In this document: piece after piece, positions 29,880-39,725 of the stretch
How positions within the stretch are numbered: the first letter of the stretch is position 1
Layout: each line of letters begins with the position of its first letter
Origin: Vreelandella olivaria
GTDB taxonomy: Bacteria; Pseudomonadota; Gammaproteobacteria; Pseudomonadales; Halomonadaceae
Direction of reading: 5' to 3'
NCBI GenBank assembly: GCA_004295565.1
Contig: AP019416.1
Span: 4,340,001 to 4,404,000 of the forward strand
Length of the DNA stretch: 64,000 bases
Notes under the pieces: model-generated
What the model was told of the DNA's origin: nothing
Seen by the model: only the letters and a program-made list of their open reading frames with translations
Database searches by the model: none
Made by a program: the position numbers and the translations under genes

Positions 29880-31184
29880 TTACCGGTTCATTGCCTCAGG
29901 TAGATAGAGTGCGATACCCGGGAAGATGTGCATTAAAGCAATTGCTAACAGCATCAATAGAAAGAACGGCAGTGTGGCTTTGGTAATGGTCAATATGTCT
30001 TTTCCGGTGAGTCCTTGAATCACGAACAGATTGAAGCCCACCGGCGGGGTAATCTGCGACATTTCGACCACCACGACCAGATAAATACCAAACCAGATCA
30101 AGTCGAAACCGGCGGCACTCACCAATGGCATGATAATCGCGGTGACGAGTAGAATCAGCGAGATGCCGTCGAGAAAACAGCCCATCACCAGCAGCAGTAA
30201 GGTAAGCGCAATCAGCAGCATAGTGGGTGAAAGGCCCATTTCACCAATCGCCTGAGCCAGCTTCATGGGCACCTGGGTAAAGCCCATGGCCGAGGTCAAA
30301 AACGAGGCACCGGCAATAATAAAAGCGATCATGCAGGCGGTGCGCACGGCGGCAAACAGCGAGCTTTTAAAAATATCGCGATCGAAGTGACCGTTAAAAC
30401 GCGCAATCACGATCGACAGCACCACGCCGACCGCCGCGGCCTCGGTGGGCGACGCCAACCCGCCATAGATCGAAAAGATAATCCCACCGATCAACAGCAG
30501 AATAGGCACCAGCGACCAGGTATTACGCAGCTTTTCAGCAAAACTCATGCCGGACTCATCTTCTCCGGTCAGCCCTTCGCGGTTACCTTTAAGTAGCGCC
30601 CACAAGATGAGATAGCTCATAAACATCGCCAGGATCATCAACCCCGGGCCAATACCGGCCATAAACAGCCGAGAGATCGACTGTTCGGTGACCACACCGT
30701 AGACGATCAGCACGATAGAGGGCGGAATCAACAGCCCCAGGGTGGAAGCGCTGGCCAGCGTACCAATTGCCATATTGCTGTCGTAGCCCCGCCGCTCAAG
30801 TTCCGGCAGGGTCATTTTGCCCACCGTGGCGCAAGTGGCCGCCGAAGAGCCGCATACCGCGGCAAACATGCCGCTGCCAATAATATTGGTATGCAGTAAG
30901 CGTCCCGGCAGTCGGTTTAACCAGGGCGACAGGCCACGAAACATATTGTCAGCGAGACCGGAGCGAAACAGAATTTCGCCCATCCAGATAAACATGGGCA
31001 GCGCAGTGAGATCCCAACCGTAACTGGCGCCCCAAAAATCGGAAGCCAAAATAGAGACTGGCGAGAACGAACTGAAGAACTCCAATGCTACCCAGGCAGT
31101 ACCGATCAGCGCGAAGGCGATCCATACCCCGCTACCCAGCAACAACACGAGGGTAAATATAGTGGCGAGACTTAGTAGCAGCAC
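29880..31184 (-). CDS. dctM: TRAP transporter large permease (DctM)
   Basis: Intact, 434 residues with about twelve hydrophobic segments. DctM hallmarks are LTALPMFIWMGEILFRSGLADNMF, GRLLHTNIIGSGMFAAVCGSSAATCATVGKMTLPELERRGYD, LASASTLGLLIPPSIVLIVYGVVTE and PTEAAAVGVVLSIVIA, with a C-terminal PPVGFNLFVIQGLTGKDI. It is the Na+-coupled transport subunit of a TRAP system whose small subunit and receptor lie just upstream. The 47-base gap to the DctQ gene supports one operon. Confidence 0.93.
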   Translation of the reverse strand: MLLLSLATIFTLVLLLGSGVWIAFALIGTAWVALEFFSSFSPVSILASDFWGASYGWDLTALPMFIWMGEILFRSGLADNMFRGLSPWLNRLPGRLLHTNIIGSGMFAAVCGSSAATCATVGKMTLPELERRGYDSNMAIGTLASASTLGLLIPPSIVLIVYGVVTEQSISRLFMAGIGPGLMILAMFMSYLILWALLKGNREGLTGEDESGMSFAEKLRNTWSLVPILLLIGGIIFSIYGGLASPTEAAAVGVVLSIVIARFNGHFDRDIFKSSLFAAVRTACMIAFIIAGASFLTSAMGFTQVPMKLAQAIGEMGLSPTMLLIALTLLLLVMGCFLDGISLILLVTAIIMPLVSAAGFDLIWFGIYLVVVVEMSQITPPVGFNLFVIQGLTGKDILTITKATLPFFLLMLLAIALMHIFPGIALYLPEAMNR

Positions 31185-31231
31185 AAGGATCTCTCCCGTA
31201 ATGTGGACACAGAGACAGTTAACGTCACCAT

Positions 31232-31795
31232 TTAAAGCACCTCGCTGTCATCATTCGCCGTGGCTTCGCGAAAGCTCGCAGGATCGCGGATGGCAATCCG
31301 TAGCGCCATAAACAGGGCTTCAGCCAGCGCCAGGCAGAGCAGCCCTACGCTGGTCGCGAGCACAAGCTGGGGTATCCAAAGCGGGATCGACACAAAGCCC
31401 GAAGAGACATCGTTGTATTGCAGGCTCTCCCTCACCAACCCGATTAGGCCGTAACTGAGCATTAGGCTGATCGCCAGGGCGATGATGAGGCAAAACACTT
31501 CAAACCACACACGGATGGCCGACGGTAGCCGGGTAATCAACAGCGTCACACGAATATGGGCGTGATGCACAAAGGTGTAAGCCAACCCTAGAAAGGTCGC
31601 CCCCACCAATAGATAAGAAGCAATCTCCGAAACACCGGTAATACTCATGCCCAGGCGGCTCAGGCCAACGAGCACCAGCAGGGCATCTACCAGACGGAAG
31701 GTCACCTGAAGCGCTATCAGCGCGCAAATGGCGACCATGCAGGCCGCCGCACCCCAAGCACCCAGGCGATAAAGCTTGTCGAATTTAAACGTCAT
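31232..31795 (-). CDS. dctQ: TRAP transporter small permease (DctQ)
   Basis: Intact, about 187 residues from ATG 31795 (MTFKFDKLYRLG). Four hydrophobic segments, with the DctQ-typical GVSEIASYLLVGATFLGLAYTFVHHAHIRVTLL between segments two and three and an acidic C-terminus NDDSEVL. It has weak sequence conservation but the position between receptor and large permease genes makes the call firm. Confidence 0.9.
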   Translation of the reverse strand: MTFKFDKLYRLGAWGAAACMVAICALIALQVTFRLVDALLVLVGLSRLGMSITGVSEIASYLLVGATFLGLAYTFVHHAHIRVTLLITRLPSAIRVWFEVFCLIIALAISLMLSYGLIGLVRESLQYNDVSSGFVSIPLWIPQLVLATSVGLLCLALAEALFMALRIAIRDPASFREATANDDSEVL

Positions 31796-31887
31796 GTTCG
31801 CAGCCTCACGAAGCACGTGGGAAAAAGCACGCGGGAAAAGCAGCGGAGGCGTTACCACCCCCGCTGTAAGAGACACGACAACAGCCT

Positions 31888-32871
31888 TTAGCTGTCGCGC
31901 TGCTCGCGGTAGCTTTCCAGCGCCTGTTTGGCTTCGTCATCAGCACGGGACTGCCAATCTTCAAACAGTTTGTCACCGGCTGCCTGGAGTGCCTCTGAAA
32001 CGGCTTCGTTAGGCTCTGAAACCGAGATTCCGTTCTCTTGCAGAGCTTCCAAGCTCGCCTGATTATCTTCGCGGCTCATCTCCCAACCACGCTTTTCAGC
32101 CTCAGCGGCGGCTTCCATCAGCGCTTCCTGGGTCGCTTCATCCAGGCCATCGAAACTGCGTTGGCTAATGAAGACGATATTCTTGGGTAGCCACAGGTTA
32201 GCGTCGGTGTAATCCGTCACGTAATCCCACGCCGCCATGGAGTTACCCGTGGAGCTTGAAGTGATCATGGCATCCACACGGCCAGTGCTAAACGCAGTGG
32301 GTATATCAGACTCTTCGGTTTCGGTGGGGCTGCCGCCCAGATTATCGACAAAGCGCTGGGTATTGATGTTAGGTGCACGAACGCGCAAGCCTTCAAACTG
32401 CTCCGGGTCAGTAAGGGGTTCCGAGGTATAGATACCTTGCGCAGGCCAAGCAACGGCGTAGAGCGGAATCAGTCCTTCATAGGCAAACAGCTCGGTGATC
32501 ATCGGCTTGGTGGCTTCCCACAGCGCGTAGGCGTCGTCGTAGCTGCCCGCCACACCGGGCAGGGTATCCACTTCGAAAATGGGATCATCGTTGGAAAGAA
32601 CGGAGAGGAATACTTCACCCGCATCGATGGTGCCACGGCGAACCGACGGCTTGATTTCACCATGCGATACCAACGAACCACCGCTATGTACGGTAATGGT
32701 TAACTCGCCATCGGTCGCTTCGGCCACGTCCTCAGCGAACTGCTTGTTGTTTTGGGTATGAAAGCTGGCATCCCCGTAAGGCGTGGCCATCGTCCATTCC
32801 GCAGCATGAGCCGTCACCGTTAAACCGCAGGCGGTCGCCAGGAGCAATGAAGTCGTTATTGTCTTGCGCAT
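31888..32871 (-). CDS. dctP: TRAP transporter substrate-binding protein (DctP)
   Basis: Intact, 327 residues with a signal peptide (MRKTITTSLLLATACGLTVT ending AHA). The DctP fold is seen in WTMATPYGDASFHTQNNKQFAEDV, GGSLVSHGEIKPSVRRGTIDAGEVF, and LTDPEQFEGLRVRAPNINTQ with the conserved arginine that holds substrate carboxylates. It is preceded by a LysR gene in the same direction and followed by dctQ and dctM. The ligand is an organic acid; nearby 5-oxoprolinase genes make 5-oxoproline one possibility, which is only inference. Confidence 0.92.
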   Translation of the reverse strand: MRKTITTSLLLATACGLTVTAHAAEWTMATPYGDASFHTQNNKQFAEDVAEATDGELTITVHSGGSLVSHGEIKPSVRRGTIDAGEVFLSVLSNDDPIFEVDTLPGVAGSYDDAYALWEATKPMITELFAYEGLIPLYAVAWPAQGIYTSEPLTDPEQFEGLRVRAPNINTQRFVDNLGGSPTETEESDIPTAFSTGRVDAMITSSSTGNSMAAWDYVTDYTDANLWLPKNIVFISQRSFDGLDEATQEALMEAAAEAEKRGWEMSREDNQASLEALQENGISVSEPNEAVSEALQAAGDKLFEDWQSRADDEAKQALESYREQRDS

Positions 32872-32907
32872 CGTGAGAACCCTCTTATTTCTATTAATAG
32901 TATGGTG

Positions 32908-33890
32908 CTAATAGTGTGTTGCTTCGGTGGTACCAGAGGAGGCGCCGGCGGTAACCCAGCGCCCGGAGAAAAGTGTTGTTGTCATATCGGCACGGCGCGC
33001 CTGGGCATATCTGCAGGCACACTGCTGGGCCAGGCGGGCAACGCCGCGACAAAAGCGCGGGTGGTTAGCGTTGCGCCATATCACATCATAGTGCATGGCC
33101 GGTAACGGCACCGGTAGCGAGAGACGGTAGAGCTCCCCCGCTGCCACTCATCCAGCACGGTAGCGACAGGCAGCGCGCCAATCCCCAACCCTTCGGTGGT
33201 CATTCGTACAATGGTCATTAATGTGCTGACGCTATGGATACGGGGATTAGCGATTCCCTGCTCTGCCAAATAACTCACCAACTCTGCATAGGGACGAGCC
33301 TGCTTGCCAAATGAAATAAACGGCAACTGCTTGCCCCAAGTGTCGGCACTTTCACCCAGCTGCTTGACGTGGCGTGGAGAGACAAACATGCCCATTTCAT
33401 AAGGGCTCAAGGACTCGTACTCGATCTGCTTTTGCGGTGAATAGCCATTCATCGCCAATACAATATCCAGTTCGTTGCCCAGTAGCCGCTCATTGAGCAC
33501 TGGCGAGTAATCCACTGTGAGCTCGATGATCAAACGCGGATACCGCTCGGTTAAACGGCGCATAAATTCGGGAAACCAGCTATGAGCGATGGTTTCAATC
33601 GTGCCGAGCCGCAACGGTGCAGAAAACGCCTCTTCGTCATCGAAAAGCTTCATCGCCTCGTCACGCTGGTGCAGCATCCGCTCTGCATGCACAAAGAACT
33701 CGCGGCCTCGCATAGTCGGCTGAACAGGCCGGGCGGCACGCTCCAGCAGCAGCTCTCCCACCGTGGTTTCCAAGCGCGAAATACGCTCAGACACAGAGGG
33801 CTGAGTAAGGTGCAGGCGGGTCGCCGCCTTACGAAAGGAGCCGAGCCTCACTGCCCATACGAACGCCTCAAGTTCCTTAAAATCGAGCAT
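32908..33890 (-). CDS. LysR-family regulator, frameshifted near C-terminus
   Basis: The HTH is MLDFKELEAFVWAVRLGSFRKAATRLHLTQPSVSERISRLE. A substrate domain follows (SAPLRLGTIETIAHSWFPEFMRRL, YEMGMFVSPRHV, MTTEGLGIGALPVATVL). Frame is lost in the run 33135-33139 (six G expected on the coding strand), restoring GELYRLSLPVPLPAMHYDVIWRNANHPRFCRGV, a normal LysR end. The repaired length is about 327 residues. It is 36 bases upstream of and co-directional with dctP, so it may be autoregulated with the TRAP operon, and it is divergent from pxpABC; either could be its target. Confidence 0.87.
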
Positions 33891-34234
33891 AGTGACTCGC
33901 CTGCCAATGACTTAATTGGGGTAAAAAAGCGGTTGTAATGACACTGACAAGAGGTCTGCCCAGTGCTAACACTCATGCCTACTATGCAACTTTAAGACCA
34001 CTTCCAGCAGCGCTCTGTCACCAACGCTATTATCACGCCTCGCTCCTAATGTGATAAGCGTATCGTGCCCAAGCGTCAACCCTTTTCCAATAAATAACAA
34101 TATGATAGAAGCACCCGATAGTTAGTATCGCCAAAAACGATTGGCACTGGGCAAGCCATGTTCATATATTGGTGGTGAACTACAATCAGCGCTAACCAAT
34201 CAAACACACCCACTGCATCGACACAGGAGTCGCT
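33891..34234. promoter_or_regulatory. Divergent control region, lysR / pxpA
   Basis: This 344-base region has no convincing reading frame. A candidate rightward promoter is TTGGCA (34141-34146), an 18-base spacer and TATATT (34165-34170), with AGGAG before the pxpA ATG. LysR-type T-N11-A boxes are likely but I cannot choose among several weak ones. Confidence 0.5.
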
Positions 34235-34987
34235 ATGGCCATACCCCTGCTTAATTGCGATATGGGCGAAAGTTTCGGCAACTGGCACCTCGGCCTGGAT
34301 GCCGATGCGATGCCTTTCGTCGACTGCGCCAATATCGCCTGCGGCTTCCACGCCTCTGACCCCCATGTCATGCGCCGCACCGTCAAGTTAGCGGTTCAAA
34401 ATGGCGTTCGCATTGGCGCACACCCGGGTTACCCGGATTTGATGGGCTTTGGCCGCCGCTCCATGGCTTGCTCGCCGGAAGAAGCGGAAGATATGGTGCT
34501 TTACCAAGTGGGGGCTTTGGCGGGCATCTGCCAAGCGGAAGGCACCCAGCTGAGCTATATCAAACCGCACGGAGCGTTGTACAACGACATGGCTGCCAAC
34601 CCAGCGCTACTCGAAGGTGTGATGCGCGCGGTGCGTGCTTACGATGCCAGCCTGCCGTTAATGATTATGTCTACCGCCGACCCCGAGCCGCACCGTGAGC
34701 TGGCCGCCAACATGGGCATTACCCTCTGGTTCGAAACCTTTGCCGACCGTGCTTATGACAGCAACGGCCACTTGGCCTCACGTCGCCTGCCTAACGCTGT
34801 GCACCACGACCAGAACACCATCGTCAATCAAGCCATCAAGCTGGCCAAAGGCGAGCCGCTCACCGCACTCGACGGCACAACGCTGCATTTACCCTGCGAT
34901 ACGCTCTGCGTTCATGGCGACAACCCCGAGTCAGTGGCCGCCGTACGCGCTATCCGTGAGGCCTTTCAGGCGTTGGAGCAAGCGTGA
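34235..34987 (+). CDS. pxpA: 5-Oxoprolinase subunit A (LamB/YcsF family)
   Basis: Intact, 250 residues. [12 protein letters not shown] at the start, [40 protein letters not shown] and [19 protein letters not shown] are diagnostic of the family. With PxpB and PxpC it cleaves 5-oxoproline to glutamate using ATP. AGGAG precedes ATG 34235. The stop overlaps the GTG start of pxpB by four bases. Confidence 0.95.
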   Translation: MAIPLLNCDMGESFGNWHLGLDADAMPFVDCANIACGFHASDPHVMRRTVKLAVQNGVRIGAHPGYPDLMGFGRRSMACSPEEAEDMVLYQVGALAGICQAEGTQLSYIKPHGALYNDMAANPALLEGVMRAVRAYDASLPLMIMSTADPEPHRELAANMGITLWFETFADRAYDSNGHLASRRLPNAVHHDQNTIVNQAIKLAKGEPLTALDGTTLHLPCDTLCVHGDNPESVAAVRAIREAFQALEQA

Positions 34988-35688
34988 AGGTGCGCATTGA
35001 AACCGCCGCCATGGATGCCCTGATGGTGCGCCTGTTCGACACTATCGACGAAACCAATATGGCTTGGGTAATCGCCGCCAACCAGGCGCTGCGTAATGCC
35101 TTTGGGAACATATTAATTGACCTGGTGCCCTCTTACACCACGCTGTTGCTGCATTACGACTGCCAGCAGTTAACCCATAGCGAGGCGATTCAACTTATTC
35201 ACAAGGCGCTTTCTGGTCTTACCCCTGTGGATACTCAAGCCGGTGAGCTGCACGATATCCCGGTATGGTATGACGAAAGCGTGGGCCCCGAGTTGCCCCT
35301 GGTCGCCAAGCGCGCAGGTTTAAGTGTCGACGGGCTTATCGAGCAGCACTGCAACCACGACTACTGTGTGTTCGCGCTGGGCTTTGCTCCCGGTTACGGC
35401 TTTATGGGCTTGGTGGACGAAGCAATCGCCACGCCACGCTTGAAAACGCCACGCCGCAAGGTGGCAGCAGGTAGCGTGGGTATTGCCGATCGCCAAACCG
35501 CGATTTATCCGCTGCTCTCGCCGGGTGGCTGGAATATTCTGGGTCGCACCAACGTGCCGCTATTCGAGCATGCCAAACGTGGTGAGCCTCTTTTCCGCCC
35601 TGGCGATAAGGTGCGCTTTAGAGCGATCTCCCGGGAAGAGTTTGAAGCCGACGGTGGCGATACCACGCCCATGGAGGAGCGCCCATGA
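34984..35688 (+). CDS. pxpB: 5-Oxoprolinase subunit B (KipI family)
   Basis: Intact, 234 residues with a GTG start overlapping pxpA (GTGA). Family motifs are [75 protein letters not shown] and [19 protein letters not shown]. Its cyclophilin-like fold pairs with PxpC. In Bacillus the homologue KipI also inhibits sporulation kinase A, which is not relevant here. Its end overlaps pxpC by four bases. Confidence 0.95.
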   Translation: MKVRIETAAMDALMVRLFDTIDETNMAWVIAANQALRNAFGNILIDLVPSYTTLLLHYDCQQLTHSEAIQLIHKALSGLTPVDTQAGELHDIPVWYDESVGPELPLVAKRAGLSVDGLIEQHCNHDYCVFALGFAPGYGFMGLVDEAIATPRLKTPRRKVAAGSVGIADRQTAIYPLLSPGGWNILGRTNVPLFEHAKRGEPLFRPGDKVRFRAISREEFEADGGDTTPMEERP

Positions 35689-36635
35689 GCCAAGCCGCCA
35701 TGAATGACACACAAAAGGGGCTAGTGGTTAAACAGGCGGGGCCGCTGGCGCTGATTCAAGATGCCGGTCGGTTTGGCGTCGGCCACTTAGGCGTTACTCA
35801 GGGCGGTGCTGCCGACTGGATCTCTTTTCGCTGGGCCAACTGGCTGCTGGGCAACGCTTTAAACAGCGCCGCGCTGGAAATCGTCATGGGCGGCGGCTTG
35901 AGCTTTGAAACCGAGCGCGAAGTGCGCCTGGCGCTAACGGGCGCCGATTTAGATGCCCAACTGGATGACAAGCCACTCACGCCCAATACCAGCTTTAAGC
36001 TACTGCCAGGCCAGCGCTTGGTGTTTCGCCAGCCGCGCCAAGGCCTGCGCGCCTATTGGCCTTTCCAGGCGGGTTGAATGCCCCGGAAGTGCTGGGCAGC
36101 CGCGCCTGCACTGCCCGCGAGCAGTTGGGGGCCTGCATGAAGATGGCAAGCCGCTAAAAGTGGGCGACCGGTTAACCTGGAAAGGCACCTCCCCAGCGGT
36201 GCGACGTATTCAGGAGGGCCAGAGCCCGCGCATGCCTGCGTCAGGCTGCCGCTTACCCATCGTACTCGGTTCGCAAATCGCCTCGTTTAGCGGTCGCGCG
36301 CTGTTTCAGGCATTCAATCAACCCTGGACAGTGGATAACCGCGCCGACCGCATGGGTGTTCGGCTCACCGGTCCTGCCCTACACGGCTCACTCACGGGGA
36401 TTATTTCCGAGGGCATTCCGCTGGGAGCGGTACAGGTTCCGCCAGACGGCCAACCCATCGTGCTAATGAACGACCGCCAGACCATTGGCGGTTATCCGCG
36501 CCTAGGCGCTCTCACTCCATCGCCTGCGCTGCGCTGGCCCAGTGTTTGCCCGGCACTGAAGTGTGGCTAACCCCTGTTAGCGCCAGCCAGGCGCAGGATG
36601 ATTATCGTCAGCAGTTAATGGTTTGGAAGAAGTAG
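35685..36635 (+). CDS. pxpC: 5-Oxoprolinase subunit C (KipA family), frameshifted
   Basis: KQAGPLALIQDAGRFGVGHLGVTQGGAADWISFRWANWLLGN and LEIVMGGGLSFE are the family N-terminus. GSQIASFSGRALFQAFNQPWTVDNRADRMGVRLTG and DRQTIGGYPRLG are the C-terminal signature. Frame is lost near 36057-36058 (giving RAYLAFPGGLNAPEVLGSRA), at G5 36127-36131 (giving QLGGLHEDGKPL) and near 36517-36521, after which GTEVWLTPVSASQAQDDYRQQ ends at TAG 36633-36635. The repaired length is about 317 residues. Last gene of pxpABC. Confidence 0.9.
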
Positions 36636-36662
36636 CCGCAAAAGCAGCCCAACGGTCTGCAC

Positions 36663-36792
36663 AACCCTACGCGGGGGCGCTGTGAACCCATCCATGGGCG
36701 CTACTTTCGCCATCTGACTGCCATGGAAGGCGGAAATGCCGGAATAGCATGGAGCCATTTCCGGCCATGGCGAAAGACCCCCGCTACGGGTT
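36663..36792. repeat. Interspersed palindromic repeat, copy 2 (with internal insertion)
   Basis: AACCC and GCGGGGG (36663-36677) pair with CCCCCGC and GGGTT (36778-36792). The core matches copy 1 at 13085-13167 with one base changed. Between the arms this copy carries about 45 extra bases that themselves pair, for instance CCATGG and GGAAATG with CATTTCC and CCATGG. It lies between the convergent pxpC and nicX genes. Confidence 0.85.
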
Positions 36793-36854
36793 GATTCCGA
36801 CCTCAGTGAATAGTTAACGCTGGCTTTTTATCAGTATCACTACTTATTAGCGTA

Positions 36855-37886
36855 TTAACCCCTAGCCATCTGCAGCTCTTTAACGACGATATCGCCATCA
36901 ATCACGATAGGCTCATCATCGAGAAACAGCGAGCAGTTGCGCATGGGGATATCCAGGTGGCAGGCGGTATCGTTAGACCCGCCCAGTTCGCTGTTAGGGC
37001 CGGTGGAGAACATGACGTTGCCGTAGAAGCTGCGTGGTTCCATACCCATACCACCAGGAAACTCCCCCGGCACCATGCGGTGCCATTTGGCATTAGGGTT
37101 CATGCCCCAGCCCACATGGCTCATGCCCATTCCACGCGGGTCGTTAAAGCTATCCATATAGGATTTCACCAGCTCTGCATCCAGGCCACCACGGATATCG
37201 GTAATCCAGCCCTTCTCAATGGTGTAGGTAATCGGTTCTCTGACATACATGTTCTGGGGGAGCAAAATGTCACCCGGCGCCACCACAATGGTGCCATCAA
37301 CGCCATCGTCATCACCGCCGGTGAACACAAAGCCAGAGGGCCAGTGATCCCAGCGCCCCGGTTCGTCAGTACAGGCATACTCAGCAACGGTCTCATACGT
37401 ATTCAGTTGGTAGGTGACATCCGTGCCATGGGGCGAGGTGATGCGCATCACTTTGGCTTTTTCCAGCAGCGCGGCGGCCAACTCGACCTTTTCTCTTAGC
37501 TCCTTGGTGGGCAACATTCTGGCCAGCAGTTCTGGCGGTTCAACCGCCGTCAATATGCGCGTACCCGCGGCTTGAATCGCCATTTGCTCGGGAGAGAACA
37601 GCAGGAAAATACAATCGATCAGCATATCGCAGTTTTTAAGCGCTTCCACCGCATCGGGCATACTGGCAAGCCCCGTTGTTCCCACGGCCCAGCCACCGGT
37701 GGGTAACGGCGCGGGTAAGCGCATGTGGTACATATTGGCACCTAAACGCTGACCCGCCGCCATAAAGGCATCCGCATAATCGAGGCGTTCGCTGCCCTGG
37801 GTCAGCACGACGAGTTTTTCGCCTTCATGTACGCCGGACATTTTTAGCTGATGGAGGCAAATTTCGGCAAAGCTTGCGTGATCCAT
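36855..37886 (-). CDS. nicX: 2,5-Dihydroxypyridine 5,6-dioxygenase
   Basis: Intact, about 343 residues from ATG 37886, which has AGGAG five bases upstream; an upstream in-frame start adds 12 residues without a better site. The protein matches NicX in EPPELLARMLPT, YACTDEPGRWDHWPSGFVFT, ITDIRGGLDAE, FNDPRGMGMSHVGWGMNP and NDTACHLDIPMRNC. The histidine in SHVGWG and the His/Asp pair in CHLD correspond to the Fe(II) ligands of this aminopeptidase-related, extradiol-like enzyme. It opens the ring to N-formylmaleamate. It is the last gene of the leftward nic operon, behind the symporter. Confidence 0.92.
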   Translation of the reverse strand: MDHASFAEICLHQLKMSGVHEGEKLVVLTQGSERLDYADAFMAAGQRLGANMYHMRLPAPLPTGGWAVGTTGLASMPDAVEALKNCDMLIDCIFLLFSPEQMAIQAAGTRILTAVEPPELLARMLPTKELREKVELAAALLEKAKVMRITSPHGTDVTYQLNTYETVAEYACTDEPGRWDHWPSGFVFTGGDDDGVDGTIVVAPGDILLPQNMYVREPITYTIEKGWITDIRGGLDAELVKSYMDSFNDPRGMGMSHVGWGMNPNAKWHRMVPGEFPGGMGMEPRSFYGNVMFSTGPNSELGGSNDTACHLDIPMRNCSLFLDDEPIVIDGDIVVKELQMARG

Positions 37887-38010
37887 AAAGTCTCCTAACT
37901 CCCCAGGCGAAAGCACAGCCATAACGTACCGGGAAGTGTTAGCTGAGAGCGCTCGTGCTCGCCTGTGGGCACACCAAGCGCTCTAGGGTGTTATCGGTCA
38001 AAGCGGAACG

Positions 38011-39523
38011 TCAATTAGGCAGCCGCCTCTTTCGTCGCTTGATCGGTGGTAGTACGGCGCTTTTACCCAGCTCTTCAGTGATGGCAGTAAAGAAGGCGTC
38101 CGAAGAGGCTTGATGAGGTTTGGTCATAAGGCTAACGCCAACAAACAGCACACTAGCGACCACAATGCCCCATACGCCTGCTGGCAGGCCCAACAGCGAG
38201 TTCCCGGTGGCATACATCAACAGCACAAAGGCGCTGGTGCCCACCACGCTGACCAGTGCACCGACGCCAGTACCGCGCTTCCAATAGAAGGCACCGATAA
38301 GCGCAGGCACCATGGCAACCAGCCCCGAAGAGGCAGCCACCGACAGCACCGCAATAAGGTCAAGCTGCAGTTCGGCAAAGGCCAGCGCCATTAGCGCAAT
38401 CACCGGCACGACAAACTTACCCACCAGTAGTTGACGTTTCTCACTGGCATTTGGTTTAACGTTGGCATAGACATCACGGGAAACCATGGAGGCCAGGGTG
38501 AGCATGATCGAGTCAATGGTGGAAACGGCCGCGGCCATAATACCGATCATCACAATGACACCCAGCACTGGCGGAACAAACTCCGATGCCAACAGGGTGG
38601 GCGTGGCTAAATCTGCGCGCTCAAGACTTGGGAAAGCGGCTAAGGCAGAGAAGCCCCAAAGCACAGAGACCATGGTGTAGATAAAACCAAACACCAGGAA
38701 ACCAATCAGCATGTGGCGCATGGAGCGCAGCGAAGAGGGCATAAACAGGCGTTGACTGACCTGTGGGTTAGAGATACTAAAGAAGAACCAGGGAATGGTG
38801 AGCCCCAGGAAAGTCACAAAACTGAACAGCCCGGGGCCAGGTACCGTCAGTGACTGCGGGTGTTCCGTCGCCAGCGTATCGAATAGCGCGCCAAAGCCAC
38901 CCAATCCCTGGATCACCAGGAAAGCCACCAGCGTTGAGGCGACAATCATCATGATCGCCTGAAGGGGAGTCGATTCACATTACCGAACGAATACCGGCAA
39001 TATAGGAGAAGAAGATAGCAATCACGGTTGCCAGCACCACACCGGTGGTAAAGGTTATCGCCCCATCGGTAATGCCTTGCAACAGGTAACCAACGCCGGC
39101 GAGCTGAACCGCTGAATAAGGAATCAGGAAGATACAGCTGGCAATGGAAACGGCCATGGCCACATGCTTGCTATTGTAGCGGTGGCCGAGCATTTCGCTG
39201 GGCGTCACAAAGCCAAATTTCTTGCCGACGGCCCAAAACTTGGGCCCGAAAATAGCCACCAGGGAAACACCGGCGAAGTAGATAATTTCAAAGCCCAGCG
39301 CGCCAACGCCGCCGGCATAGGTAAGGCCTGCCAGGCCCACCATCATAAAAGCGCTGTAGGTAGTGGCACTGTAACTCAGCGCCGAGACAAAGCCGTTCAT
39401 TTGTCGGTTACCCAGGAAGTAGCCGGACATGCTTTCGGAAGGGCCTTGGCGAGACATAATCGCAATACCAATCGCGATTAATAAGTAGATGGCAATCGAC
39501 CACCAGATGAGTGACTCAGTCAT
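38011..39523 (-). CDS. Sodium:solute symporter family protein, disrupted
   Basis: The N-terminal half runs MTESLIWWSIAIYLLIAIG, MSGYFLGNRQMNGFVSALSYSATTYSAFMMVGLAGLTYAGG, and GFVTPSEMLGHRYNS; the C-terminal half contains PGLFSFVTFLGLTIPWFFFSISNPQVSQRL and IGIMAAAVSTIDSIMLTLASMVSRDVYANV, both standard SSS signatures (about 500 residues). The halves meet at about 38961-38980, where an in-frame TGA replaces an expected TGG and one extra C shifts frame, so this lesion is unlike the homopolymer losses elsewhere. A further shift in 38061-38064 may move the stop to 38015. It overlaps the small upstream gene by eight bases and lies between nicB and nicX, so nicotinate or a hydroxylated pyridine is a plausible substrate. 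Confidence 0.82.
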
Positions 39524-39704
39524 TGCTGTGCTCCTCAAAATCTTTAGTGATAAACACGTTCAGCGCAATGACGACTAGTCCGGCAACTGCCCAAAACAGG
39601 AAACTGCCGTACCAGAGCGCGACACCGCTCAACAGGGTGTAAGGCACTAAATAGCTCAGTAAGACGACGGCCCATACTAGCCATATCCATTTACTACGTT
39701 TCAT
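39516..39704 (-). CDS. Small membrane protein accompanying the symporter (DUF3311/YhdT-like)
   Basis: Intact, 62 residues with two hydrophobic segments (WLVWAVVLLSYLVPYTLLSGVALWY and LFWAVAGLVVIALNVFI) and a charged C-terminus KDFEEHSND. Such small two-segment proteins regularly precede SSS symporters, overlapping their start as here (eight bases). It is probably an accessory subunit. The family name is a moderate-confidence recollection. Confidence 0.75.
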   Translation of the reverse strand: MKRSKWIWLVWAVVLLSYLVPYTLLSGVALWYGSFLFWAVAGLVVIALNVFITKDFEEHSND

Positions 39705-39725
39705 AGTCCACCTCGTTTTATTACG

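Noticed and set aside
29800-29903. A C-terminal extension of the HDOD protein running into the dctM gene
   Set aside because: It results from one missing A at 29765-29768; the repaired frame stops at 29797-29799 before the convergent gene.
34141-34156. Sigma-54 promoter upstream of pxpA
   Set aside because: TTGGCAC with GC ten bases on fits the spacing, but the second element reads AAGC instead of TTGC and no enhancer-binding regulator is nearby. A sigma-70 reading (TTGGCA, 18 bases, TATATT) is better.
36855-37886. M29 aminopeptidase
   Set aside because: The fold is related, but the SHVGWG and CHLD metal-ligand pattern, the WDHWPSG block and the nic neighbours fit 2,5-dihydroxypyridine dioxygenase.
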